Positions 1-5,302 of a DNA stretch of 11,495 bases are shown piece by piece. The DNA lies in contig JAKALG010000001.1 of assembly GCA_021813235.1 (NCBI GenBank), forward strand, positions 19,681 through 31,175. Reading direction: 5' to 3'. Positions within the stretch are counted from its first letter, which is position 1. Each line of letters opens with the position of its first letter. The position numbers and the translations under genes were made by a program. Source of the stretch: a bacterium (GTDB taxonomy: Bacteria > Patescibacteria > Paceibacteria > UBA9973). The notes under the pieces are model-generated. The model was not told where the DNA came from. It did no database searches and saw only the letters and a program-made list of their open reading frames with translations.

Positions 1-101
1 CTTTTAATAAGTTTATACTGCGAGTATTTTACTCCTTCAAATATTTCGGTATTATCCTCGGTATAACTTCTTATTTCATCCTCAATCTTTTTTATTAACA
101 T
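1..101 (-). CDS. Partial protein, N-terminus only, possibly the portal protein
   Basis: An open frame begins with ATG at 101 and runs off the left edge, giving 33 residues that start MLIKKIEDEIRSYTEDN and continue with a helical, charged stretch. It starts two bases after the stop of the 46-residue gene upstream, in the same transcription unit as the large terminase. In many tailed phages the gene following the large terminase is the portal, and portal proteins of the SPP1 type open with a similar amphipathic helix, but this is inference from position. Too little sequence is present to recognise a family. No Shine-Dalgarno sequence lies at a useful distance, so translational coupling is likely. 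Confidence 0.5.
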   Translation of the reverse strand, partial: MLIKKIEDEIRSYTEDNTEIFEGVKYSQYKLIK

Positions 102-102
102 A

Positions 103-243
103 TTATATACATAATTCTTCCTCGAACTCTTTTTTTTGTTTTTCTTTTTTTATTTTCCTATTTTTAATATTCCGTACATCAGGATTGTGATGTTCTTCCC
201 AGATTTTTCTAAAGTGCCTATTTATTTCTTCATCTCCACTCAT
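103..243 (-). CDS. 46-residue charged small protein downstream of terminase
   Basis: The start codon overlaps the TGA stop of the large terminase (ATGA), a classic sign of translational coupling. The protein begins MSGDEEINRHFRKIWEEHH and has a very lysine/glutamate-rich middle (about residues 28-44), ending in TAA at 103-105. Composition suggests a helical, possibly nucleic-acid-binding or scaffold-like peptide, but I recognise no family. The overlap and the correct continuation into the next gene support it as real, although the A-rich DNA under its second half also makes long lysine runs likely by chance. It is probably co-translated with the terminase. Confidence 0.5.
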   Translation of the reverse strand: MSGDEEINRHFRKIWEEHHNPDVRNIKNRKIKKEKQKKEFEEELCI

Positions 244-2648
244 AATAGTTCGTGTCCACGATTTAATGCGTGGTTTTCTTGTATGCGAATATACTCCGCT
301 GTATCATAATCATCACGGATTACTTCTTCTTTTGGCTTTACATTAAAACAGGATAGCATTGTCGCAATTACGTTATCATCGTGATAACCTCTTTGTGCTC
401 CTGCACCTTTCTGCTGGGAATCATCGGAATAGATAAAGACTTTCATCTCCTCCAATGTGTTCCTATCCCTTATTTTAACATATTTCTTACTCAGCAACAA
501 ATTGTAGTTTGAAATCAATAATTCTTTTGACGCAAAGTTCGTCTGAAAACCCAACTTTTTCAACTTTTTCTGTTCACGATAGTTAAAAATCTCTCTTTCA
601 TACAAATTATCGTATTGTTTTTTAACTGACTCAATAACTGCAGTACCAGACGCATTGGTTTCAATCACCAATAACGGCTTGTGTTTCAACGAATACATCA
701 TTGCCAACTGCATAATCTTCTCCACTTGCACATTTACAGGTACAAATTGGTTATAAATAGCTGTCTGCTCACCTGTATCCACATTAAAGACCACAATGGA
801 ACAAGGGTCAACCGCACCTTCGCTTGAATCTACCCCTATCTGATACTCATAATGATAATCTGGTTCGTGATATATTCGAATCCCATCAAAACTTCTAATA
901 GGTTCTTTCAAATAGAACTCCTGTTGCTTCAGATAGTCTTCTGAAAAAACTCCCCCCTCCACTAACGAGTCTGGAGACCATTCTCCATAGACAAATTTCT
1001 TTACGTACCGTTCAGGTTTTGCTAATTCAGACTGAATAAACTGTTCAGATAAGTTATTCTTGTTATCCAACATAGAAGTTTCAATCAAATGGGTCATTGG
1101 TCTTGGGTGGACCTTAAAATAATCATATCCCCAAAAGTTAGCGGGGTTCGTAGTCATATTAAACTGGTTAAACGTATACGCTCCACAGACTAAACAGACC
1201 TCATATAGCGGGAGTCCATCCTTATCTCGCTTTACTAAAATATCCACATCAGGCACAGTACCATGTTTGCACTGTCTTCTTCTCACACGAGAGTTCAATG
1301 CCTCGAATACCTTATCCTCTATTTCCTCTAACTGGTCCATAAACACGAAACCGAAGTTATGGGATTTAATCTGCTGAATAGCCTTCTTCAAGTCATCTCC
1401 TGAACCCGCTTGGAGGGCATCTAAACCAAAGAAAACGGCTTCGCTTCCATTCCTAAAGATAAGTTTCCCCTCTCCTACCTTGTGGGTGTACATTCCAGAC
1501 GGGCAGACATCTACAAAGTCCTTCATAAATGTCTCACTAGCGTTTCCCTTGGTTTTTCGCCCTATCATTATCCTTGTTCCAGGAAACCATTGGGTTAATA
1601 AGATAAACTTAATAATCCAAGAAAGTGATTTTCCAGAATTATGATGTATAACTCCTTCCGCTAGATAATTATTTGTACCAAACACATGTAAATCATAGAA
1701 ATTATCAAACGAGTGGTATCGCACTTGCACAACCTTTGTAATGGTGTTAAACTTATTATATGAAAATAAATTATAAACCAATGTTAGAATCTTTTGCGGA
1801 TGGAAAAAGGTCTTCAACAGAAATTGCCTCACTAACTGGAATGAGTGCAAAATACGTCCAGAAGTTACTTCTTCGTTATAATCTGCCTCGTTTAAGAGTC
1901 GGGGGTATAGAGGGAAAGAAAAATCAGTATTGGAAAGGTGGTAGATTCCTTGAGAAAGATAAATATTGGCTTGTAAAGGCAAACTGGCATCCTTATAAAA
2001 ATCACGCAGGTTATATTCGGGAACATCGTCTTGTAATGGAACAATCTTTAGGAAGATACCTAAAACCCGAAGAAGTCGTCGACCACATAAACGGAGATAC
2101 GAAAGACAATAGGATAGAAAACTTACGCCTATTTGCAAATAACGCAGAACATTTACGAAAAACTTTGAACGGAAAGACACCGAAATGGACTCCAGAGGGA
2201 TTTGAGAAATTGAGAGAAAATGGTCGCCAACTCCAAGCGAGGAAACGGGCAAAAATCCTTTCTCAGTAAGTACCCTATGTTTTGCGGTGCAGATAAATTT
2301 CCCAGTAGTGGTAGTCACTTCATATAAATCAGTTTTTTGATATTTAAAAGGAATTGAGGCAAATGCCTTAACCAACTTAAAACCATTCCAAGAATACACT
2401 CGGAGTGGTTTTTTAATATCCTTAATTTTTATTTTCTCATTTGTATCTGCATCTACTATTTCCGTGTCTCCGTGAACACAAGCCATACCCCCGCTCACTA
2501 AAGAAAACCTGTTCTTGTCGTTCACAAATTCAATCTGTTTAGGGTTCAGTTTAATTCCTTCAAATTCAGTAATTTCAATCTTCCCGTCCAACCAGTCCTT
2601 TCCCATCTGCTCATATTCACTATTTACTTCTTGTTTAAATTGTTGCAT
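240..2648 (-). CDS. terL: Terminase large subunit (ATPase/nuclease) interrupted by an intein
   Basis: This is the DNA-packaging motor subunit, which hydrolyses ATP to drive DNA into the procapsid and cuts the concatemer. The precursor is 802 residues; removing the intein (57-337) leaves about 521, normal for the family. Visible motifs: Walker A split by the intein (SGGMA before it, SGKS after it), Walker B-like FVFMDQLEE (D438), the coupling motif TTNP (499-502), and a C-terminal RNase H-type nuclease with acidic residues D607 (GVDSSE), E663 (VIETNASG) and D757/D758 (GYHDDN). A Cys/His set (C460, H462, C485, C488) between Walker B and TTNP looks like a zinc-binding insertion. ATG at 2648 has no Shine-Dalgarno. 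The small terminase lies upstream with a zinc-ribbon gene between. Activity should depend on splicing, because the P-loop is broken until the intein leaves. Confidence 0.95.
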   Translation of the reverse strand: MQQFKQEVNSEYEQMGKDWLDGKIEITEFEGIKLNPKQIEFVNDKNRFSLVSGGMACVHGDTEIVDADTNEKIKIKDIKKPLRVYSWNGFKLVKAFASIPFKYQKTDLYEVTTTTGKFICTAKHRVLTEKGFLPVSSLGVGDHFLSISQIPLESISVSFRSKFFVNVLRYLQIGVSFLSYCLSYLRLCGRRLLRVLGIFLKIVPLQDDVPEYNLRDFYKDASLPLQANIYLSQGIYHLSNTDFSFPLYPRLLNEADYNEEVTSGRILHSFQLVRQFLLKTFFHPQKILTLVYNLFSYNKFNTITKVVQVRYHSFDNFYDLHVFGTNNYLAEGVIHHNSGKSLSWIIKFILLTQWFPGTRIMIGRKTKGNASETFMKDFVDVCPSGMYTHKVGEGKLIFRNGSEAVFFGLDALQAGSGDDLKKAIQQIKSHNFGFVFMDQLEEIEDKVFEALNSRVRRRQCKHGTVPDVDILVKRDKDGLPLYEVCLVCGAYTFNQFNMTTNPANFWGYDYFKVHPRPMTHLIETSMLDNKNNLSEQFIQSELAKPERYVKKFVYGEWSPDSLVEGGVFSEDYLKQQEFYLKEPIRSFDGIRIYHEPDYHYEYQIGVDSSEGAVDPCSIVVFNVDTGEQTAIYNQFVPVNVQVEKIMQLAMMYSLKHKPLLVIETNASGTAVIESVKKQYDNLYEREIFNYREQKKLKKLGFQTNFASKELLISNYNLLLSKKYVKIRDRNTLEEMKVFIYSDDSQQKGAGAQRGYHDDNVIATMLSCFNVKPKEEVIRDDYDTAEYIRIQENHALNRGHELL
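1725..1753 (+). promoter_or_regulatory. Candidate promoter for the antisense HNH gene
   Basis: TTGCAC at 1725-1730, a 17-base spacer and TAAACT at 1748-1753 give a modest sigma70-like match ending 6 bases before the HNH ATG. A transcript from it would be nearly leaderless, as at three other genes in the window. The match is weak on its own; the repeated spacing is what makes it credible. Confidence 0.3.
1760..2269 (+). CDS. HNH homing endonuclease encoded antisense inside the terminase intein
   Basis: A 169-residue protein lying entirely within the intein DNA but read in the opposite direction. Residues 18-42 form a helix-turn-helix (SSTEIASLTGMSAKYVQKLL) and residues 83-131 an HNH nuclease of the phage HNH_3 type: EHRLVMEQSLGR, then VVDHINGDTKDNRIENL with D108-H109 and N117 as likely catalytic/metal residues, and H131. 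The length fits free-standing phage HNH homing endonucleases. It covers precursor residues 127-297, just after intein block B and before block F, so it occupies the usual endonuclease slot in reverse orientation. There is no Shine-Dalgarno; a weak sigma70-like promoter (TTGCAC, 17 bases, TAAACT) ends 6 bases before the ATG. It presumably cuts intein-free terminase genes to spread the intein. The C-terminal helix is rich in Arg/Lys. Confidence 0.92.
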   Translation: MKINYKPMLESFADGKRSSTEIASLTGMSAKYVQKLLLRYNLPRLRVGGIEGKKNQYWKGGRFLEKDKYWLVKANWHPYKNHAGYIREHRLVMEQSLGRYLKPEEVVDHINGDTKDNRIENLRLFANNAEHLRKTLNGKTPKWTPEGFEKLRENGRQLQARKRAKILSQ

Positions 2649-2749
2649 AATAATGTCTAATTTTAGGATTTATGTGGGGGAGATAATTTATAGTACCATT
2701 CAAGACAAAAAGAAAACCTGACATACCCCCCCTTCAGCCATACGGCTCA

Positions 2750-2899
2750 CTATTTGATAACGCTAAGGGCTACACGCTTACGATACATGGCTAGTCTACA
2801 GTATGAACCGCAATACTCTCTCTTGGGGTTGCGGGGAGTTGGTAAGGGTGAACCGCAGTTACAACACTTGAATATACTAGGTTTTATCCTCTTTGTCAT
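2750..2899 (-). CDS. 49-residue zinc-ribbon protein between the two terminase genes
   Basis: ATG at 2899 and TAG at 2750-2752 enclose a short basic protein with two cysteine clusters: KCCNCGS near residues 11-17 (C12, C15) and YCGSYCR at 29-35 (C30, C34). This pattern fits a small zinc ribbon of the kind often found in phage genes; the rest is Lys/Arg rich, suggesting nucleic-acid binding. It fills the gap of over 250 bases between small and large terminase, and the same strand and order support membership in the packaging operon. Both clusters contain a CGS tripeptide written TGC-GGT-TCA, so each carries a copy of the dispersed GCGGTTCA motif. No Shine-Dalgarno. An alternative view, that this is non-coding DNA with a pac site, cannot be excluded. 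Confidence 0.65.
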   Translation of the reverse strand: MTKRIKPSIFKCCNCGSPLPTPRNPKREYCGSYCRLAMYRKRVALSVIK

Positions 2900-2911
2900 A
2901 AATGATAACGA

Positions 2912-3367
2912 TTACGGACTAATTGGCTCATCTTGTACTATCTCGGCTTGTATTCTTACTGGCTCATTCTTGGGTAATTCTTGTACATTTCTGACTGTGA
3001 TATTGAGTATTGGTTGAGTGTTCTGTGTGTCATTTGTATTGGTATTTACTATACTATTTCCGTATTTTGAGAACACTCCGTTGATGGCTTTTAACTTACT
3101 GGAGTTATCCTTATCCTGTAAACAGATTTTTTCATATTCCTTAAGCAGATTTTCGATGTTGAAGTAGGGGTCAATAGGTAAACCGCTTTTTTCATATTGG
3201 AGTAACCTATTCTCGATACGTCTATTAAGAGCCGTATGGCGTGTGGTAGCTGTTTTTACACTATAACCCGCCTTAATGAAGGCATCTCGTTTACTCTTAC
3301 TAGTAGGGAGGAGAGTGATAACCTTATCTATTTTATCGGGAATGTGAACCGCTTTTTTCTTTGTCAT
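2912..3367 (-). CDS. terS: Terminase small subunit
   Basis: 151 residues. The N-terminal part (about 22-50) has the HTH signature of small terminases, KRDAFIKAGYSVKTATTR, which resembles the common AxIxAGYSxKTA pattern in which the subunit recognises phage DNA. The middle (50-105) is helical and suited to oligomerisation; the C-terminal tail (about 106-151) is Asn/Thr and then Glu/Val/Pro rich and could contact the large subunit. It is the first gene of the leftward packaging operon. The start ATG at 3367 is preceded directly by AGGAG with no spacer, too close to act as a Shine-Dalgarno, and by a good promoter whose -10 ends 8 bases upstream, so a leaderless message is likely. Confidence 0.82.
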   Translation of the reverse strand: MTKKKAVHIPDKIDKVITLLPTSKSKRDAFIKAGYSVKTATTRHTALNRRIENRLLQYEKSGLPIDPYFNIENLLKEYEKICLQDKDNSSKLKAINGVFSKYGNSIVNTNTNDTQNTQPILNITVRNVQELPKNEPVRIQAEIVQDEPISP

Positions 3368-3375
3368 CTCCTATA

Positions 3376-3404
3376 AGTATAACCCATAATGGTATGCATT
3401 GCAA
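3376..3404 (-). promoter_or_regulatory. Promoter of the packaging operon, leaderless type
   Basis: On the - strand TTGCAA (3404-3399), a 17-base spacer and TATACT (3381-3376) are followed after 8 bases by the ATG of the small terminase. Transcription starting at the usual distance would begin at or just before the start codon. A TRAACCGC motif (3407-3414) abuts the -35. Confidence 0.6.
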
Positions 3405-3620
3405 AATGAACCGCAATATGGGGATATAATATGTAGGGAGTATGTATAAACTCTTTACCTTGGGGCAATTAGAGGGGGTGTTTTTTAGGTGAACCGCACG
3501 AAAAGCCTGTTTTTGAGTGTTTTGGGTAGATAATTGACAAAATAAACCGCTTGTTTTGTTTTCATAATGTGGGGGATAACTTTTCTATTGCATTTAACAA
3601 GTTATATGATTTAATTATTG

Positions 3621-3717
3621 TATAGAGATAGGGAACAAGTGATAACCTCACTATTTATGGCTCTAACAGATAACAATTTTTATAATATCTAACAGCCCAC
3701 ACGTTCCCTTCTCTATA
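3621..3717 (+). ncRNA. Long-range stem with two internal hairpins (structured RNA or DNA element)
   Basis: TATAGAGATAGGGAAC (3621-3636) pairs with GTTCCCTTCTCTATA (3703-3717): 15 base pairs with a single bulged T. Inside lie hairpin GTGA/TCAC (3639-3642, 3648-3651) and a second arm GGCT/AGCC (3659-3662, 3694-3697) continued by AGATA/TATCT (3668-3672, 3686-3690). Together they make a three-way junction. TCTAACAG is repeated directly at 3662 and 3688. No U-run follows on either strand, so it is not an intrinsic terminator. It could be a structured RNA, a 5' leader for the rightward genes or a protein-binding or replication site. No known RNA family is recognised. Confidence 0.5.
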
Positions 3718-3718
3718 A

Positions 3719-3956
3719 AAAGAAATTGAACAGATAAACAAAAAGGTCGAAGCAAAAATAAACAAATCAAAATATGATAATAAAATACCCAGTATTGATG
3801 TTCTTAAAAAAGAAAAATGACTTTGTTATTGACTGTATAGAGAACTTACGAGAAAGCATAATAGAAGATAATAATAATGAAGGAGTAGTAGTTATAGATG
3901 GTGGACTTGATGAAATAAAGAAATCAATACAGATAGCAGAAAAATACAATAAATAG
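3719..3956 (+). pseudogene. Small rightward gene with lost start and +1 frame break (or a 60-residue protein from 3774)
   Basis: Two overlapping frames both look like protein. Frame one, open from 3719 directly after a TAA, reads as a charged helix (KEIEQINKKVEAKINKSK) and ends at TGA 3818-3820; it has no ATG, GTG or TTG. Frame two starts at ATG 3774 and after about 3819 reads NDFVIDCIENLRESI to a TAA at 3954-3956. Joining them by +1 shift near the A-runs at 3806-3817 gives one continuous helical protein. The simplest view is a decayed gene whose 5' end was lost where the structured element now lies and that suffered an indel in an A-run. Otherwise only the 60-residue product from 3774 is made. 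A sequencing error in the homopolymer would also explain the shift. No family recognised. Confidence 0.4.
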
Positions 3957-3964
3957 TGGTGTGT

Positions 3965-4007
3965 ATTCATAGGGGAGTAAGCTACACAACACTGCTCCTC
4001 TATGAGT
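3965..4007 (+). promoter_or_regulatory. Hairpin covering a start codon
   Basis: CATAGGGGAG (3968-3977) pairs with CTCCTCTATG (3995-4004), all ten pairs possible in RNA with one G-U, extended outward by further pairs to 3965/4007; the loop is 17 bases. The 3' arm contains the ATG at 4002-4004. No U-run follows, so it is not a terminator. It may hide the start codon of the next frame. Confidence 0.45.
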
Positions 4008-4103
4008 TGAAGTGAACTATCAGAAAAAGACATTCTTTTTGAACTTGCGGGATTATATGGAAGAATTATGAGTAATGAAGAAGTAAAAAATATATATAAA
4101 TAA
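4002..4103 (+). pseudogene. Small gene with in-frame TGA at codon 3
   Basis: The frame reads M-S-stop and then 30 protein-like residues, SELSEKDILFELAGLYGRIM and a further ten, ending in TAA at 4101-4103, one base before the next ATG. The downstream part has the composition of a real helical protein and the tight junction fits the operon, but the only ATG that gives its full length is followed by TGA at 4008-4010. Options: a nonsense mutation, readthrough of TGA, or initiation at a non-standard codon. General recoding of TGA is unlikely because TGA ends the large terminase in an ATGA overlap and Trp is written TGG throughout. Family unknown. Confidence 0.35.
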
Positions 4104-4104
4104 T

Positions 4105-4215
4105 ATGATAAAAATAAAAAGTGAGCCGCGATTATTAAAAATAGTCAGAGCCGTCATAGTCGTAGGCGGTTTATTAACCGTATTTATAATGGGAGGGGGA
4201 ACATTCCCATATTAA
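4105..4215 (+). CDS. 36-residue single-pass membrane microprotein
   Basis: ATG at 4105-4107, TAA at 4213-4215. A short basic N-terminus (MIKIKSEPR) is followed by one hydrophobic segment (about residues 10-30, containing IVVGGLLTVFIM) and a Gly-rich tail ending GGGTFPY. By the positive-inside rule the N-terminus should be cytoplasmic. The gene starts one base after the preceding frame and ends 5 bases before the next, so it sits in a compact rightward operon. Phage peptides like this can be holin-like, superinfection-exclusion or regulatory membrane factors, but nothing specific can be assigned. One of the three reverse-oriented GCGGTTTA motifs lies inside it (4166-4173). No Shine-Dalgarno. 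Confidence 0.55.
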   Translation: MIKIKSEPRLLKIVRAVIVVGGLLTVFIMGGGTFPY

Positions 4216-4220
4216 ACTGT

Positions 4221-4532
4221 ATGAAAAAAGAAATAGATTATTACGGAACAGAAGATAATTATATCCACTTAAAATTTGGAGATGCCAGAAAATGCTATAA
4301 TTTTACTGATAAACTTATAGAAAGATGCCCAGACTTTACGAGAGAATATAAAAACTATTTTGAAGGGGAAAAATCAAAGTTTAAAAATCCGTTTCAAGTT
4401 GTTTCTTATGTCTATGATAAAAAAATACCCGTACATTTTTATTATAATTACACCGATACACCTGCAAAAAATAGAAAAGAGATAATAAAATATTTAATTA
4501 ATGAGAATTGTTTTGTTGGTGATTTATCATAA
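4221..4532 (+). CDS. Hypothetical protein, 103 residues
   Basis: ATG at 4221 with an AT-rich upstream context and no Shine-Dalgarno; starts 5 bases after the membrane microprotein. The product begins MKKEIDYYGTEDNYIHLKFG, is Lys/Asp/Tyr rich, soluble, with no signal peptide or membrane span, and has predicted mixed alpha/beta character with aromatic residues throughout (HFYYNYTDTP near residues 72-81). I do not recognise the family. Its stop is followed by a 119-base stretch of four hairpins before the next gene. It is the longest intact gene of the rightward unit, so it may be the main product there. Base composition matches its neighbours. Confidence 0.72.
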   Translation: MKKEIDYYGTEDNYIHLKFGDARKCYNFTDKLIERCPDFTREYKNYFEGEKSKFKNPFQVVSYVYDKKIPVHFYYNYTDTPAKNRKEIIKYLINENCFVGDLS

Positions 4533-4542
4533 GCCGTTGATA

Positions 4543-4641
4543 TTGCCTCTATTGTCATAATGGAGGCAAGAATGAGCGGATTATACGCTCACCGCCTCGA
4601 AAGCGGTTAACAACACAACACTATCCCTGTTGATGTTGTGT
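4543..4641 (+). ncRNA. Array of four consecutive hairpins between two rightward genes
   Basis: Hairpin 1: TTGCCTCTATT (4543-4553) with AATGGAGGCAA (4559-4569), 11 pairs, 5-base loop. Hairpin 2: TGAGCG (4573-4578) with CGCTCA (4586-4591), 7-base loop. Hairpin 3: CCGC (4592-4595) with GCGG (4603-4606), 7-base loop CTCGAAA. Hairpin 4: ACACAACA (4613-4620) with TGTTGTGT (4634-4641), 13-base loop. They fill the whole gap between the 103- and 75-residue genes and end 10 bases before the next ATG. No U-run follows any of them, so this is not a terminator; it could be a structured leader, a processed small RNA or an mRNA stability element. It does not fold as a tRNA, and I recognise no riboswitch. 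Confidence 0.6.
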
Positions 4642-4651
4642 AAATTAAAAA

Positions 4652-4879
4652 ATGAATAAAGAAAAAGAATTATTGATGTATATTGACCAGTATGGATACA
4701 AGTATTATGCAAAAACACTAAAAGAATTAAAGCAAGCCGTTTGCCCGTACACAACAAGCCCACGCGTAGCGATAATGTATAGAGATAAAAAAGACGGGAG
4801 CACGGTACGATGTGGATACGTAATATCAGACCATTGGTTAACCGCCTTTAAGCCGTACGAAGTAAAATATAATCAATAA
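4652..4879 (+). CDS. Hypothetical protein, 75 residues
   Basis: ATG at 4652 follows the four-hairpin array by 10 bases in an A-rich context. The product begins MNKEKELLMYIDQYGYKYY; a helical N-terminal half (to about residue 30) is followed by a beta-rich part with MYRDKKDGSTVRCGYVISDH (43-62) and WLTAFKPYE. It looks like a small soluble alpha/beta protein with two cysteines (31, 55). I cannot name a family. The stop is separated from the next start by one base (TAATATG), so the two are coupled. Expression may be controlled by the structured leader in front of it. An AACCGC core occurs within it (4840-4845). Confidence 0.72.
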   Translation: MNKEKELLMYIDQYGYKYYAKTLKELKQAVCPYTTSPRVAIMYRDKKDGSTVRCGYVISDHWLTAFKPYEVKYNQ

Positions 4880-4880
4880 T

Positions 4881-5051
4881 ATGAAACTCTACGCAACAAT
4901 AACAAACGAAAAAGGAAAGCAACGCTCCATTGGAGGAGATGAAAAAATAACCATAGATTTAAAGCATAAAAATATGCGTGTAAAGCATCTCCAGTTTAGA
5001 ATTGAGCAAAATACTGGGGGGATGAACTGGGAGATTATAGAAATAGAATAG
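4881..5051 (+). CDS. Hypothetical protein, 56 residues, last gene of the rightward unit
   Basis: ATG at 4881-4883 directly after the stop of the 75-residue gene; TAG at 5049-5051. The product begins MKLYATITNEKGKQRSIGGD and has alternating hydrophobic and polar residues (ITIDLKHKNMRVKHLQFRIE), which fits a small all-beta fold. Similar short MKLYATITNE-type proteins are familiar to me from phage and metagenomic genomes, but I know of no function. It is followed after 33 bases by a strong intrinsic terminator, which confirms the end and direction of this operon. Confidence 0.72.
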   Translation: MKLYATITNEKGKQRSIGGDEKITIDLKHKNMRVKHLQFRIEQNTGGMNWEIIEIE

Positions 5052-5084
5052 GCAAAAACTAAAGGCGAAAGCCACAAGTAAACG

Positions 5085-5112
5085 CCACACAATCAGGGAT
5101 GTGTGGTTTTTT
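5085..5112 (+). terminator. Intrinsic terminator of the rightward operon
   Basis: CCACAC (5085-5090) and GTGTGG (5101-5106) form a 6-base stem with a 10-base loop, followed at once by six T (5107-5112). It lies 34 bases after the last rightward gene. Confidence 0.8.
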
Positions 5113-5115
5113 GTT

Positions 5116-5244
5116 ATGGTGAACCGCTATGAACCGCACACAGACCAACAGACAGGGCAACGGAAAACTACCACACAGGGGCGAGGAACGGACAGGATAG
5201 GCGAAACAGGGTTTTTAAACCGCAATATAATTCTAAAAAAGTAA
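5116..5244 (+). other. T-depleted GC-rich patch; also an open frame of 42 codons
   Basis: Between the terminator (5112) and the next promoter (5269) the + strand becomes GC-rich and nearly lacks T: only about three T between 5130 and 5210, against a very AT-rich background. It holds tandem TGAACCGC motifs at 5120 and 5130 (10-base period), one TAAACCGC at 5216 and two related AAACCGT sequences at 5244 and 5256. ATG 5116 to TAA 5242-5244 encodes 42 polar residues (MVNRYEPHTDQQTGQRK...) with Thr/Gly/Gln/Arg bias unlike its neighbours; the odd composition follows from the DNA and I give the protein low weight. A replication, priming or protein-binding region is equally possible. Confidence 0.35.
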
Positions 5245-5268
5245 AACCGTAATCTAAACCGTAACCTA

Positions 5269-5296
5269 TTGACAAGTTAGTACCAAGTCATATACT
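5269..5296 (+). promoter_or_regulatory. Strong sigma70-type promoter for a short RNA
   Basis: Perfect -35 TTGACA (5269-5274), 16-base spacer and -10 TATACT (5291-5296). It is the best promoter match in the window, points rightward, and is followed about 60 bases later by a terminator with no gene between. Confidence 0.7.
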
Positions 5297-5302
5297 TAAT
5301 AT

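Larger units (their letters stand above)
1638..2480 (-). other. Intein (281 residues) in the Walker A loop of the large terminase
   Basis: Precursor residues C57 to N337. Splicing blocks are clear: block A starts CVHGDTEIV with the nucleophilic Cys; block B is GKFICTAKHRVL with the T-x-x-H pattern (T121, H124); block F is FYDLHVFGTNNYLA; block G ends GVIHHN with the terminal Asn; the +1 extein residue is Ser338 of SGKS. All residues needed for class 1 splicing are present, so it should be active. Without the middle part (about 127-297) it is the size of a mini-intein. That middle, where a homing endonuclease domain normally lies in frame, is here a hydrophobic and basic low-complexity stretch, because it is the antisense reading of an HNH gene on the other strand. 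P-loops of terminases are known intein sites. Confidence 0.93.
3368..3773. other. Divergent non-coding region between leftward and rightward operons
   Basis: About 400 bases with no convincing intact gene. It holds the small-terminase promoter (3376-3404), three TRAACCGC motifs (3407, 3490, 3543), a G-rich run (3472-3480 and around 3570) and a long folded inverted repeat (3621-3717). A TTGACA lies at 3534-3539 but has no -10 at a suitable distance. Regulatory or replication functions are possible. Confidence 0.5.

Noticed and set aside
2754..3017. Rightward open frame of 87 codons opposite the small terminase region
   Set aside because: It is the antisense shadow of the zinc-ribbon and small terminase genes, with no motif and an unnatural composition.
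3621..3717. Intrinsic terminator
   Set aside because: The stem is strong but no T-run follows on either strand and the loop is long and itself structured.
3767..4033. Leftward open frame of 88 codons with Phe/Ser-rich product
   Set aside because: Reverse-strand shadow of A-rich rightward coding sequence; low-complexity Phe/Ile/Ser content and no neighbours on that strand.
240..4103. Genome-wide recoding of TGA
   Set aside because: TGA ends the large terminase in an ATGA overlap and the 139-residue gene, and Trp and Gly are written with standard codons; one odd in-frame TGA is not enough.
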